From the NCBI GenBank assembly GCA_017592665.1, contig JAGFNW010000008.1, positions 208,063 to 272,062 on the forward strand: a stretch of 64,000 nt of DNA, in the 5' to 3' direction. Positions 44,839 through 53,588 of this stretch are shown one piece after another. This DNA is from Streptosporangiaceae bacterium NEAU-GS5. Lineage in GTDB: Bacteria; Actinomycetota; Actinomycetes; Streptosporangiales; Streptosporangiaceae. A model generated the notes under the pieces. It saw only the letters and a list, made by a program, of their open reading frames with translations, was not told the DNA's origin and did no database searches. A program made the translations under genes and the position numbers. The number at the start of each line of letters is the position of its first letter. Position 1 is the first letter of the stretch.

Positions 44839-46071
44839 TTAGTCCTGAAGGACGGCCTGGTAGACGGCCAGCGTCTCATCGGACGTACGGGACCAGCTCA
44901 GGCGATCCCGGACAAAGCGCTGGCCACGGGCGCCGAGCGCACGGCGGAGCTCGGGGTCGCGCATCACCTCGATGACGGTCCGCGCGATGTCGGCCGGATC
45001 GGCGGCACGGACGAACCGGACGGCCGGACGGCCGGAGTCGCCGAGGAAGACCCGCGAGAAGCCGTCGCCGAGGACCGTCGGCTTGCCAAGCGCCATCGCC
45101 TCGGTCGCCACCAGCCCGAACGGCTCGAACAAGGACGGGAAGACGCACAGATCGGCCATCTCGTAGAACTCCATCAGGGACGACCCACTGAAGAAACCGT
45201 CTACGGTCACGACCCGCCCGCCCAGCCCACCATCGGCCACGATGCGACCGACTCCGGCGGCATCCCCTTCCCCCACGATCACCAGCCGCAGCCCGGGAAC
45301 GCCTGCCGCGATCTCCGGCATCGCCTCCAGCAACTGGTAGACGCCCTTTTGCCGCTCGAGCCGCCCGACGAACAACAGCACCTGTTCTGAAGCGGCGATC
45401 CCGAGCCGGTCGCGGAGCCTGGCGGCGCCGAGCCGGAGCTTGCCGCCGTCGAAGCCGGGCTCGGCGAGCGCGCGCTCGAACGTGCCGCCCAGGCACACCA
45501 CGTCGATCGACGCGCGATCCCAGCCGTCCGCGGCGAGCTGGTCGCGTACCTCCGGGGTGGCGACGACGACGCGGCGCGCGATCCGGCCGAGCCGGCGTTC
45601 GAGCGCGGCGAACAGGTTGAGCGGGTCGGTCGCGCTGCGCTGCGGCGCCACGCCGTACTCGGTGGTGTGCACGTGCAGCACGACCGGCAGCCGCAGCACG
45701 TAGTGGCAGAGCAGGCCGGACAGGAAGTTCGTCGAGTCGTGGACCACCACGAGGTCGGGCGCGCCGCCACGCTGCCGGGCGCGCCTGAGCCGCTGGAAGT
45801 AGCGCCAGTTGCTGACCACGACATTGGCCGCGAGGAGCGCGAACTCCCCCCGCCGAGTCCGGTTGAGCCGGCGACCCCGCCCGCCCACCAGACCCGGCCG
45901 ATACACGGTGATGTTGCCCTGCCGCTCGTACGCGGCCGACCGCCCGTCGCCGAGTGTGAAGACCGCGAGCCGATGCCGTTCGGCCAGATGAGGGATGATC
46001 TGCTCGACGTAGCGGCCGAGCCCGGCGGTGATGTTGGGCGGGTACTGGTTCGTGACGTACGCGATCTTCAT
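44839..46071 (-). CDS. Glycosyltransferase family 4
   Basis: 410-aa GT-B glycosyltransferase. N-terminal Rossmann half with Gly-rich acceptor loop (YVTNQYPPNITAGLGRYVEQ); HVHTTEYGV near 150; C-terminal donor half with LLFVGRLERQKGVYQLLEAM, then VIVGEGD and the EX7E-type motif CVFPSLFEPFGLVATEAMAL. These are the retaining GT4 features. Last gene of the glycan operon; its ATG overlaps the flippase stop (ATGA). Closely related in plan to the GT4 at 47315. Sugar specificity unknown. Confidence 0.9.
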   Translation of the reverse strand: MKIAYVTNQYPPNITAGLGRYVEQIIPHLAERHRLAVFTLGDGRSAAYERQGNITVYRPGLVGGRGRRLNRTRRGEFALLAANVVVSNWRYFQRLRRARQRGGAPDLVVVHDSTNFLSGLLCHYVLRLPVVLHVHTTEYGVAPQRSATDPLNLFAALERRLGRIARRVVVATPEVRDQLAADGWDRASIDVVCLGGTFERALAEPGFDGGKLRLGAARLRDRLGIAASEQVLLFVGRLERQKGVYQLLEAMPEIAAGVPGLRLVIVGEGDAAGVGRIVADGGLGGRVVTVDGFFSGSSLMEFYEMADLCVFPSLFEPFGLVATEAMALGKPTVLGDGFSRVFLGDSGRPAVRFVRAADPADIARTVIEVMRDPELRRALGARGQRFVRDRLSWSRTSDETLAVYQAVLQD

Positions 46072-47318
46072 CGGGCGGCCTCCGGGACGGGCGCCGACCG
46101 GTAGACGCGGGCGGCGACCGCGGCCACGACGGCGACGAGGACGAGGTTGGTCACGATGAACGCCACCAGTCCGCCGGTCACGCCCCACCAGGCGATGCAG
46201 GCGGCCTGGCAGACCAGCGTCACCGGCGCCCCGGCGGCGAGGCAGCCGAGGAACACCTTGGCGCCGCGCACCCCGTCCATCGACAGGGCGAAGAAGTAGA
46301 GGTTGAAGACTGTGTGGACGCTGATGCCCGCGGCCGACAGCGCCATCAACCCGGGCGAGTACGGATATTCGGCGCGCAGCAGCAGAAAGAAGACGGCGCT
46401 CGCGGCCAGCGAGAAGACCGCGGTAGCCACGGCCACGACCGGGATCAGCCGTCTGATCCGGCGCAGCAGGACGGTCTTGTCGGCCGTCGCCATCGCCGGC
46501 AGCAGCACGAGCCCGATGCCCTCGGTGAACACCACACCGAGCAGCCGTTTGGGAAAGCCGTTGTAGACCGAGTACACCCCGACCTCGGCTGGATCGGCCC
46601 AGTGGTTGAGGAAGATGACGTCCAGGCCGAACACCACGGCGGTCAGCGCGGCGATGGCCGTGACGTAGGCGCCGTGCCGGTAGAGCGACCGCGCCAGCGC
46701 CGCCGACCAGCGCCGGGGGGCGACCTCGACCGCGGCCACCGCCACCGCGGCGAAGACCAGGTTCGTGACGATCAACGCGACGAGGTAGGCGTCGGCGCTC
46801 CGGATCCCGAGAACCAGCAGGCAGAACGCGGCGGCAGCCAGATAGGCCACCGCGACGGCGAGCTTCACCCGGGCCACGAACACGAATCGTTTGAGCCCGC
46901 GGAGGAAGCTCTCGCTGAGCTGGCTGAGCGTCATCGCGAGTGCCAGCCCCAGCGCGAGGCACAGCGCGCGCAGGTCGACGCCGAGCAGCGCGGTCAGCAG
47001 CGGCGCGGCCAGCAGGGCGGCGGCGGCGAGGCCGGTCCCCAGCGCCAGCGTGGCGAACAGGGCGGTCGTGACCAGGGCCGGGCGGTCCTCCGGCGCGGAT
47101 CGCGGCAGCTCCTGGTACATGACGTAGTTGAGGCTCATCTGCATCGCCGCCGTGACGATCAGCGCGATCGACAGCACCACGGTGAACCGGCCGAACGCGG
47201 CGGCGCCGATCCCCCGCGCCACCACGAGCGTGGTCGCCGCCGCCGCGCCGCTGGCCGCGATGCTCATCGCGGTCGGCCCGACCGCCCAGCGGTGGCCTGC
47301 CAGGAGCCGCTCGATCAT
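46068..47318 (-). CDS. Oligosaccharide flippase / polysaccharide exporter (MOP superfamily)
   Basis: 416 aa with about twelve to fourteen hydrophobic helices, beginning WAVGPTAMSIAASGAAAATT and LVVARGIGAAAFGRFTVVL, which resemble the Wzx/RfbX-type N-terminus. It would move lipid-linked glycan intermediates across the membrane. ATG 47318 overlaps the upstream GT4 stop (ATGA). It lies between two glycosyltransferases, which fits a surface-glycan export role. A longer upstream frame is a shadow and is rejected. Confidence 0.82.
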   Translation of the reverse strand: MIERLLAGHRWAVGPTAMSIAASGAAAATTLVVARGIGAAAFGRFTVVLSIALIVTAAMQMSLNYVMYQELPRSAPEDRPALVTTALFATLALGTGLAAAALLAAPLLTALLGVDLRALCLALGLALAMTLSQLSESFLRGLKRFVFVARVKLAVAVAYLAAAAFCLLVLGIRSADAYLVALIVTNLVFAAVAVAAVEVAPRRWSAALARSLYRHGAYVTAIAALTAVVFGLDVIFLNHWADPAEVGVYSVYNGFPKRLLGVVFTEGIGLVLLPAMATADKTVLLRRIRRLIPVVAVATAVFSLAASAVFFLLLRAEYPYSPGLMALSAAGISVHTVFNLYFFALSMDGVRGAKVFLGCLAAGAPVTLVCQAACIAWWGVTGGLVAFIVTNLVLVAVVAAVAARVYRSAPVPEAAR

Positions 47319-48490
47319 CGGGCCGCCTCCGCGTACGCGGCGAGCGTGAGCTCGGCCGTCCGCGCCCAGCTGTAGCGGTCGCGGACGTGGGCGGCGCCGC
47401 TGCGCCCCAGCCGTCCCGCGGCCACCGGGTCGTCGAGGATCTGGAGGAGAGCCGCCGACAGGTCGTCCGCGCACCGGAGGGCGCCGTCCCCCACCACCTC
47501 CGCCGAGTAGCCCGGCCCGACCACCACCGGCCTGCCCAGCGCCATCGCCTCGACCGCGACCAGCCCGAACGGCTCGTACGTGGACGGAAACGCACAGACG
47601 TCCGCGGCCAGGAAGTGCGCGAAGACGTCCGCCGGAGGCAGGAACCGGTAGTCCGCGACCACGTGCGCGCCGACTCCCAACTCGTCGATCAGCCGGGCGA
47701 TCGCCGCGTTGTCGTCCGTACGGGGCGCCTGCGCACCCACCAGGACAACCCGCACGTGGTCGTGCTTACCGAGCAGGATCGGCACGGCCCGGATCAGCTC
47801 GCGGACGCCCTTGTGGGATGACAGCCGGCCCGCGAAGACGATCAGACGCCCTGCTCCCCCGGGCAGGTAGCGTGCCCGGACCTCGTCCCGCAGCCTTTCG
47901 CGCTCCTCCGCCGGCGCCTCGGCCAGCCGGACGAGCTCGGGATCCTCGAAGCCGTGCGGGATCACCCGTAGCCGGGCGGCCGGCCAGCCACGCGCCGTGA
48001 GGTCGTCGCGCATCCCGGCGCTCGGCACGACGACGAGCCGCGCCAGCCTGGCCTGCGCCCGCTCCAGCGCCGCGATGCCCGCTCCCACGAGGGAAAGCGC
48101 GCCGCCCTCCTGGGTGTGCACGTGGAAGACGACCGGCCGCCGGCCGACCGCGGCGCAGAGGATGCCGGCCAGGCAGCCCATCCAGTCGTGCACCGCCACG
48201 ACCGACCCGCTCCGGCTCGTGCGCAGAATGTGCCATGCGGCGCGCACGTTGAAGGCGAGCATCCCGGTGACCCTTCCCAGCCGGGTCGTACCGCCGGGGG
48301 TGCGAAGCCGGTGCAGGGTGACGCCGCCGATCCGCTCGGTCCGCGTTCGCCCGGCGGTGGTTCCGTACACCGTGACGGGGGCGCGGAGCGCCGGCATCAT
48401 TCGCTCGGCGTACCGGCCGAGGCCGCCGACCACCTCGGGCGGGACCTCGGCGCAGACCACGGAGACGCGCCCGGGGCTCAGCCGGCGCAT
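47315..48490 (-). CDS. Glycosyltransferase family 4
   Basis: 391-aa GT-B enzyme: VCAEVPPEVVGGLGRYAERM (acceptor loop), VVFHVHTQEGGALSLVGAGI, LIVFAGRLSSHKGVRELIRA, then CAFPSTYEPFGLVAVEAMAL (the E-x7-E motif). Starts at 48490 inside the end of the nucleotidyltransferase gene (13-bp overlap). It shares the G-L-G-R-Y motif and domain order with the GT4 at 44839, suggesting an ancient duplication or sequential sugar additions. Confidence 0.9.
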   Translation of the reverse strand: MRRLSPGRVSVVCAEVPPEVVGGLGRYAERMMPALRAPVTVYGTTAGRTRTERIGGVTLHRLRTPGGTTRLGRVTGMLAFNVRAAWHILRTSRSGSVVAVHDWMGCLAGILCAAVGRRPVVFHVHTQEGGALSLVGAGIAALERAQARLARLVVVPSAGMRDDLTARGWPAARLRVIPHGFEDPELVRLAEAPAEERERLRDEVRARYLPGGAGRLIVFAGRLSSHKGVRELIRAVPILLGKHDHVRVVLVGAQAPRTDDNAAIARLIDELGVGAHVVADYRFLPPADVFAHFLAADVCAFPSTYEPFGLVAVEAMALGRPVVVGPGYSAEVVGDGALRCADDLSAALLQILDDPVAAGRLGRSGAAHVRDRYSWARTAELTLAAYAEAAR

Positions 48491-49230
48491 CGCCGATACG
48501 CCGCGCGGGCGAACTCGAGGTCGGCCTCGGTGTTGATGCCGCGCGCCTCGTCCGGATCGGCGACCGGGATGACCGTGACCGGCCAGCCCTCAACCTGGGA
48601 CAGATGCGGCAGGAACGGCAGGAAGTTGACCTCCCCGGTCGCGGCCCCGAGGTCGGCCGCACCGAGATAGCCGGCCCACGCCGCCGCAAGCCCGTCCGTA
48701 CTGAGGCAGAACATCCCGACATCGCTGAGCCCGCCGGGACGACACGCGTCGCCTTCCCGCGACTGCCGCACGCGAAGCAGCCGATGCCCGGCCATCTCGT
48801 ACTCCACGTACGGGTCGCGCATCGGCACCAGCGGTAGCGTCAGCCCCCGAGAGTGCGCGGACGTCACCCGGCGTACCGTCTCCGCGGCGAGATTCGCCTG
48901 GTCACCCCAGGTCACGAGAATCGCGTCGTACCTCTTCCAATGATCGGCGGCCCCGAACACCGCGTCACCCATGCCACGCGGCACGTCCTGCACGCTCACC
49001 GAGACGTCCCCTCGTTCGATCTCGGCCCGTGCCAGCCGCCGGAACGGCGCCTCGCCGGCAGGCGACAGCACCACGTGGACATGCTTCGTCCACGGCCGCA
49101 GCCGTCGCGTCAGCACGTCCCAGACGGTCACGCCGTCAGCGAGCGCCAGCATGATCTTCGGCACGTCGTGGCCCAGCCGCGTGCCGCGCCCCGCCGCCGG
49201 AATCACCGCGCAGATCCGGGCCCCGCTCAT
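48478..49230 (-). CDS. Nucleotidyltransferase (sugar-1-phosphate NTP transferase family)
   Basis: 250 aa. N-terminus ICAVIPAAGRGTRLGHDVPK is the GxGTRL...PK signature, followed by IMLALADGVTVWDVLTRRLR. VTWGDQANL carries the metal-binding Asp region. EVNFLPFLPHL and the closing GINTEADLEFARAAYRR fit the family. It would make an activated sugar or sugar alcohol (NDP-sugar) for the operon's transferases. Start ATG 49230 overlaps the HAD stop by 4 bp. Confidence 0.85.
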   Translation of the reverse strand: MSGARICAVIPAAGRGTRLGHDVPKIMLALADGVTVWDVLTRRLRPWTKHVHVVLSPAGEAPFRRLARAEIERGDVSVSVQDVPRGMGDAVFGAADHWKRYDAILVTWGDQANLAAETVRRVTSAHSRGLTLPLVPMRDPYVEYEMAGHRLLRVRQSREGDACRPGGLSDVGMFCLSTDGLAAAWAGYLGAADLGAATGEVNFLPFLPHLSQVEGWPVTVIPVADPDEARGINTEADLEFARAAYRRCAG

Positions 49231-49895
49231 GGCCGCTCCAGCGCCGACACGATCCGCCCCAGGTCCTGTACGGCTGTCGCCCCCGGGGCCGCCAGATCGA
49301 CGTGGACGTGCAAAGTCAGCAGGCCGGCGCCCACGGCCGCGGCGACCCCGTTCGCCGAGTCCTCCAGCACCACGACCTCGGCCGGGTCGGCCGCCCAGCG
49401 CTCACACGCGTACCGGTAGACGAGCGGATCGGGCTTGCTCGCCGGCAGCTCGTCAGCGGTGAGGACGTCCACGAAATCCAGCCCGGAGGCGGTCAGGACG
49501 CGCTCGACCGAGCCGCGGCTCCCGCTCGTGACCATGTAGGGCACGAAACCGCGTCTGGTCAGGAGATCGAGGAGCTCGCGGGCTCCGGGGAAGAGGGGCA
49601 CCCGGCCGGCGTCCACGTACTCGCGGTAAATCTGCTGTTTGCGCCGGGCCAGCCGGTCGGCGGTCGCGCTTTCGACCCCGAGCCTCGCCGTGGTCTCGTG
49701 AGTGGTCGTGCCGGCCAGCGGCCCGTACCGGAAGGAGCCGAGCAGGCCGGGCGCGAGCTCGGCGATGGCAGCGCGGAAGGCCGCCTCGTGCACGGGCGTG
49801 GAGTCGACGAGGGTGCCGTCGAGGTCGCACATCCAGATCCGCCGGTCGGCGAACGTCTCCGCCAGGCTCGCGGGCCGGACCGTCGCCGGGTTCAT
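49227..49895 (-). CDS. HAD-superfamily phosphatase (beta-phosphoglucomutase-like)
   Basis: 222 aa. Motif I WMCDLDGTLVDST, cap-domain helices, motif II MVTSGSRGSVE, motif III Lys in ASKPDPLVY and motif IV VVLEDSANGVAAAVGAG are all present. Subclass I HAD with an alpha-helical cap, as in sugar-phosphate phosphatases and beta-PGM. In this operon it probably processes a sugar phosphate. ATG 49895 overlaps the stop of the CofD-like gene. Confidence 0.88.
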   Translation of the reverse strand: MNPATVRPASLAETFADRRIWMCDLDGTLVDSTPVHEAAFRAAIAELAPGLLGSFRYGPLAGTTTHETTARLGVESATADRLARRKQQIYREYVDAGRVPLFPGARELLDLLTRRGFVPYMVTSGSRGSVERVLTASGLDFVDVLTADELPASKPDPLVYRYACERWAADPAEVVVLEDSANGVAAAVGAGLLTLHVHVDLAAPGATAVQDLGRIVSALERP

Positions 49896-51073
49896 CCGGC
49901 CCTCGTCAGGGTGTGCTCGCACGCGATGGCGTTCAGGGCGCGTACCGTCCGGCGGCCGTCGTGCGTCCCGGGACGGCCGGGATCCTCCAGGTCGGCGACG
50001 ACCCAGCGGACGCCTTCCCGGGTGACCGAGCGCGGCGTGGCCACCGGCCGGTGGCACAGGACGTGGGTGACGGCCCGCCGCTCGTTGAGCGGGTCGCCGA
50101 GGTACGACAGCGTGAGGTCGACCAGGTCGAAGGCCGTCAGCCCCTGGACGTCGTGGTCGGCGCCGATGTTGACCACGAACACCTTGGCCCTTGCCCGGCT
50201 CGCCGCGATCGCGTCGTCCAGGGCCGGGGTCAGATAGGTGGGCAGCAGGGACGAGTGGGGCGTGCCCGGGCCGTACACGATGATGTCGGCGCCGAGGATC
50301 GCCTCACGTGCGTGCGGGTTGAGCGAGACCCAGGCGGCACCGCCGGCCAGCGTCTCGCGGACCCGGTCGGGCGGCAGCGCGGCCAGCTCGGCCCGCCGGG
50401 CTGGGCTCAGCGGGCCGGGCAGCAGGAACAGCCGGGTGATGGGGGCGGCGTCCTGCGGCGCGACGATGTCGGCCTCGTCCGCGAGCAGCCGGCCGTCCCG
50501 CTTGACCGCGACGAGGAAGGCGTTCTCACCGTTGGTCACGTTCACCAGCTGGGCCGGCGACCCGAACGACGCGGCGCACGCCCGTATCGCCGCGTTGAAG
50601 TCGCCGTCCAGCCGGAGGTACGCGCCGGCGAGGACAAGGTTGCCGAGCGCGCAGTCGGCCAGGTCGAACCCGTCCGGCCGCCGGTCCAGCCGGTCGGCGA
50701 AGGCTGTCAGATCCCGGGCGACCGCGGCGCGGACCTGCCGCGGCAGCGCCGCGAACCCCAGATGGCGGCCCACCGCGAGCGCGTCGACCAGGTCGCGCAG
50801 GCCGGCGCGGGTGGTCCCCGGGGGTAATCGGTGTTCGAGGACGCGGACCTGGGCGTCCTCCGCCGGGTCGCTGCGATCGAGGTGGAGCGGCAGGTTCTTG
50901 CGGAAGTCGGACGGCCCGAGCATTCCTGGCAGATAGCGGCGAAGCGCGCCGGTCGAATGCCCGTTGTCGTACCCGTTGATCACCAGGGAGAGCCTGATCC
51001 CCCGGATCCGCAGCAGCCGGCGCGCGATGCTCGCGCTGCCGCGCCCCCCGGCGAACAGGACGACCGCCGTCAT
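49892..51073 (-). CDS. CofD/YvcK-like protein
   Basis: 393 aa. The N-terminus VVLFAGGRGSASIARRLLRI with INGYDNGHSTGALRRYLPGM and GPSDFRKNL corresponds to the Rossmann core of the 2-phospho-L-lactate transferase (CofD) / YvcK superfamily. Later blocks are DCALGNLVLAGAYLRLDGD and ILGADIIVYGPGTPHSSLLP. YvcK proteins bind UDP-sugars and influence cell-wall precursor allocation; CofD transfers lactyl phosphate in F420 synthesis. Placement in a glycan operon favours a YvcK-like or glycan-specific transferase role. Coupled by ATGA overlaps on both sides. Confidence 0.78.
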   Translation of the reverse strand: MTAVVLFAGGRGSASIARRLLRIRGIRLSLVINGYDNGHSTGALRRYLPGMLGPSDFRKNLPLHLDRSDPAEDAQVRVLEHRLPPGTTRAGLRDLVDALAVGRHLGFAALPRQVRAAVARDLTAFADRLDRRPDGFDLADCALGNLVLAGAYLRLDGDFNAAIRACAASFGSPAQLVNVTNGENAFLVAVKRDGRLLADEADIVAPQDAAPITRLFLLPGPLSPARRAELAALPPDRVRETLAGGAAWVSLNPHAREAILGADIIVYGPGTPHSSLLPTYLTPALDDAIAASRARAKVFVVNIGADHDVQGLTAFDLVDLTLSYLGDPLNERRAVTHVLCHRPVATPRSVTREGVRWVVADLEDPGRPGTHDGRRTVRALNAIACEHTLTRAG

Positions 51074-51891
51074 CGGACCCGCTCCGACAGCTTGCCACCG
51101 CCGGCCACCCTGGCATCGGTATCGGCGGCGCGGAGCACGCCGCGGCGGAGCAACCAGCACCGGTAGCCGAGGTAGGCGACGAATAATGCCCGGTCGCGGG
51201 CGCCGCGCCAGAACCGCCACCCTCGTTGCCCACCACCGCGTTCGCGATGCTCGATCGGGACCTCCACCCAGGTGTGGCCGAGCTCGGCGACCCGCGCCGT
51301 GATCTCGGTGGAGCAGTTCATCCCGCCCGACTCCAGAGGCAGCGCCCGGAAGAGCGGGCCGTACACGACCTTGAAAATGGAGTTGAAGTCCCGGTAGCGG
51401 GTGCCGTGCAGCAGGTTGCTGACCGCGCTGCTGGCCGCCGAGCCCCAGCGCTGCGGCAGCCCGTCCGCCTTCCGGATCCGAGCCCCCGAGAACGCGAGGC
51501 CGTCGCCGGCCAGGATGCGGCCGATGAAGCGGTCGAGGTTGGCGATCGGGAACTGGCCGTCCGAGTCGAGCAGGACCACCCAGTCCAGCCGGGTGCACGC
51601 GATCGCGGCGGCGATCGCCGCCCCCGCGCCGCGGTTGCGGTCGAAGCCGACCACCACGAGCCCAGGGCAGGTCTCGTGCAGTCCCGCCAAAATGGCCCGG
51701 GTGCCGTCGGTGCTCCCGTCGTCGCACACCACGATCTCCCAGGTGCCGACAGACGGATGGGCTTCCAGGTAGTGCTGCCATTCAGCAACGGCCGCCGCGA
51801 TGTTGGCCGCCTCGTTGTACGCGGGCGCGGCCACCGATATGCCGACGGTGTCAGGTGCGTTGCGAATCTCCGGCAAGCGTGGCCTCCTCAT
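51070..51891 (-). CDS. Glycosyltransferase family 2 (dolichyl-phosphate-mannose-synthase-like)
   Basis: 273 aa GT-A enzyme: ISVAAPAYNEAANIAAAVAE, VVCDDGSTDGTRAIL, the catalytic metal-site DSDGQFPI (DxD), GARIRKADGL and FNSIFKVVYGPLFRALPLES. It resembles polyprenyl-phosphate sugar synthases and ArnC/DPM1 proteins, without added membrane helices. It would start glycan assembly on a lipid carrier or add a sugar. Overlaps the upstream membrane gene by 41 bp, so this is one operon. Confidence 0.9.
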   Translation of the reverse strand: MRRPRLPEIRNAPDTVGISVAAPAYNEAANIAAAVAEWQHYLEAHPSVGTWEIVVCDDGSTDGTRAILAGLHETCPGLVVVGFDRNRGAGAAIAAAIACTRLDWVVLLDSDGQFPIANLDRFIGRILAGDGLAFSGARIRKADGLPQRWGSAASSAVSNLLHGTRYRDFNSIFKVVYGPLFRALPLESGGMNCSTEITARVAELGHTWVEVPIEHRERGGGQRGWRFWRGARDRALFVAYLGYRCWLLRRGVLRAADTDARVAGGGKLSERVR

Positions 51892-52531
51892 GGTGGGTTC
51901 CGAACCAGCGGTCCAGGGGAAGCAGGTTGATCGCGACCAGGATCGGTAGGTGGGCGAGCGCGAACACGATCGTCGCGCCGAACGAGATCGGATGCCCCGT
52001 GAAGATCACAATGTGCGGGGCCTCGATGGTCTTGGGGATCTGCACTGGGTTGACCAGCTGCCACATGATGTCGAGGAAGCCGGAGAACACGATCACGATC
52101 CCGGTGAGCGCCACCTTCAGGCAGCGCCCAGGAGTGCCGCCGCCCAGCCGATACGCGGCCGCGACCGTGAGCACGATCCCCGGATAGAGCAGCAGGTAGA
52201 GGTGCGTGTAGAAGCTGTCACCCTGAGAACGGGTGACGTCCCCATAGTAGAAATAGCTGACCCGCGGCAGCAGATAGCCGGTGAAGAAAATGAATGGAAC
52301 GTACAGCAGCCAGTAGAGCCGCCGCGACGTCCACGGAAAGAACGCGATCGCGCAGCACAGGCACGCGAACGCGAACAGCTTGGCCAGCAGTTCCCAGGCC
52401 GCGCCGATGGGCCGCCCGTGCGGCGTCCCCAGCCACACGAACACGAACGCCGCCGCTCCCGTGGCGAGAGCGATCCACCACAGATGCCGCGCAACCGCGT
52501 TGGGTCGCGGGAAATCACCCCGTGCCGTCAT
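51851..52531 (-). CDS. Multi-pass membrane protein of the glycan operon
   Basis: 226 aa from ATG 52531; an in-frame extension to 52693 is possible but its extra 54 residues contain no helix typical of the family. Six hydrophobic helices are visible (LWWIALATGAAAFVFVWLG, LFAFACLCCAIAFFP, LYWLLYVPFIFFTGYLLPR, YLLLYPGIVLTVAAAYRLG, LTGIVIVFSGFLDIMWQL, ATIVFALAHLPILVAINLL). No known transporter motif. First gene of the operon; possibly a carrier or assembly membrane component. Confidence 0.7.
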   Translation of the reverse strand: MTARGDFPRPNAVARHLWWIALATGAAAFVFVWLGTPHGRPIGAAWELLAKLFAFACLCCAIAFFPWTSRRLYWLLYVPFIFFTGYLLPRVSYFYYGDVTRSQGDSFYTHLYLLLYPGIVLTVAAAYRLGGGTPGRCLKVALTGIVIVFSGFLDIMWQLVNPVQIPKTIEAPHIVIFTGHPISFGATIVFALAHLPILVAINLLPLDRWFGTHHEEATLAGDSQRT

Positions 52532-52990
52532 GAAGTAGGCACCTTTCCTTCCGGCGTCGTACGCGGAGTGCCTGACGGCATGGAGATACGCCCGACGACG
52601 CAGCTGCGGTAGAGCTTGAAGGAGAACCAGGGGCCCCCGCAGCATTATGGCACCGACCGACCCCAAAAGGGGCTTATCGGTCCCTTCCGCCACCCCTCAC
52701 CGCAGCGCCGCTCCCGGACCAGTGCCGATCCGCACCCGCCGAACTGAGCTGTGATCCAACCACCGTTGGATCACGTGCTTCGAGATCGGGGCCCATTTCG
52801 TCGCGTCGAACGATGCCCGTCTAGTCGAAGTCAGCGGTTCCACGTCGACGCTGTGGGCTCGTTTCGGGCTCAGGGGTCGCTGACCCATTTGGTACGGGCC
52901 ATCATGGACCAGCACGAAAATCGGGTTAAATCACCGACAAAGCAACACAGGTTGGATGCCATAGCAGCCGGACGCTCAATCACGCAATGC
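52532..52990. other. Upstream region of the glycan operon
   Basis: No gene recognised. The promoter of the minus-strand operon is expected here. The plus strand leads into the tRNA 3' remnant. Confidence 0.4.
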
Positions 52991-52992
52991 AA

Positions 52993-53038
52993 CGGACTCT
53001 TAACCAGAGGGTCCGGGGTTCGAGTCCCTGGCGACGCA
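52993..53038 (+). pseudogene. tRNA-Lys (CTT) 3' half remnant
   Basis: The sequence has the anticodon arm GGACTCTTAACCAGAGG, variable loop, T arm GGGGTTCGAGTCCCTG and acceptor end GCGACGCACC. It resembles actinobacterial tRNA-Lys from the anticodon onward, but the preceding bases do not make a D arm or the 5' acceptor strand. It is either a decayed gene or the 3' duplicate left by an integrated element. Confidence 0.7.
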
Positions 53039-53046
53039 CCCATTGG

Positions 53047-53078
53047 AAATCCCAGCTCATAGCTTTGAGCTGGGATTT
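53047..53078 (+). terminator. Rho-independent-type hairpin after tRNA remnant
   Basis: A perfect 13-bp stem (AAATCCCAGCTCA with TGAGCTGGGATTT) around a 6-nt loop, followed by a T-rich stretch (TTCTTCGTTT). It sits 8 bp after the tRNA 3' end, the usual tRNA terminator position. Confidence 0.85.
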
Positions 53079-53117
53079 CTTCGTTTCCGTCCAACCAACG
53101 GCATGTCTTGGGGTGGC

Positions 53118-53540
53118 CTGTCGGGCTCGAATATTCGATTTGGCTATGCGACCTGGGCGTACTCGTTGATCAGTCCGCCGAGGACCGTACGCCGGGCAAT
53201 ACGGGTCTGCTCGATGTCGACCACCACGGGGCGCGGGTCTGGCGGCCGCTGGCCGAGTGATCGGTGTGGGCGGTGCGCGTTGTAGTGCCGGATGTACTCG
53301 GACAGGACCTTCCGCAGCTGCCGTTCACTGAAGATCAGCATCCGGTCGGTGCACTCGCGGCGGACAGTGCCGACCCAGCGTTCGGCGTAGCAGTTAGCGA
53401 CGGGCGCCCGGGGCGGGGTCGCGATGATCTGCACGCCCAGGGAAGCGAATACCGCATCGAAGCCGGCGACGAACTCGCCCAACGCGCTCCGGCGATGTGC
53501 CTGCTCAAAGCTGGTGACACAATTCTCGGCACCCACAATG
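53118..53540 (-). pseudogene. rve transposase C-terminal fragment
   Basis: Reads FVAGFDAVFASLGVQIIATP, CYAERWVGTVRRECTDRMLI, SEYIRHYNAHRPHRSLGQRP and INEYAQVA with stop. Same family as the pseudogene at 32353; the final 44 bases (53118-53161) are identical to 32353-32396. The N-terminal two thirds are missing. Confidence 0.85.
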
Positions 53541-53588
53541 CCCGGCGAGCGGCGACGGCTCAGACATCGCCGCCGCCGGAACGCTGGG

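Noticed and set aside
46314..47375. Plus-strand 353-codon frame opposite the flippase
   Set aside because: Highly charged, His/Gln-rich antisense shadow of hydrophobic codons.
47319..47595. Upstream extension of the flippase/GT4 frame
   Set aside because: It lies within the overlapping GT4 gene and is Arg/Pro-rich shadow sequence; ATG 47318 with an ATGA overlap is the natural start.
52960..53040. Complete tRNA gene
   Set aside because: The T arm and anticodon arm fold, but no D arm or 5' acceptor strand can be paired, so only a remnant is called.
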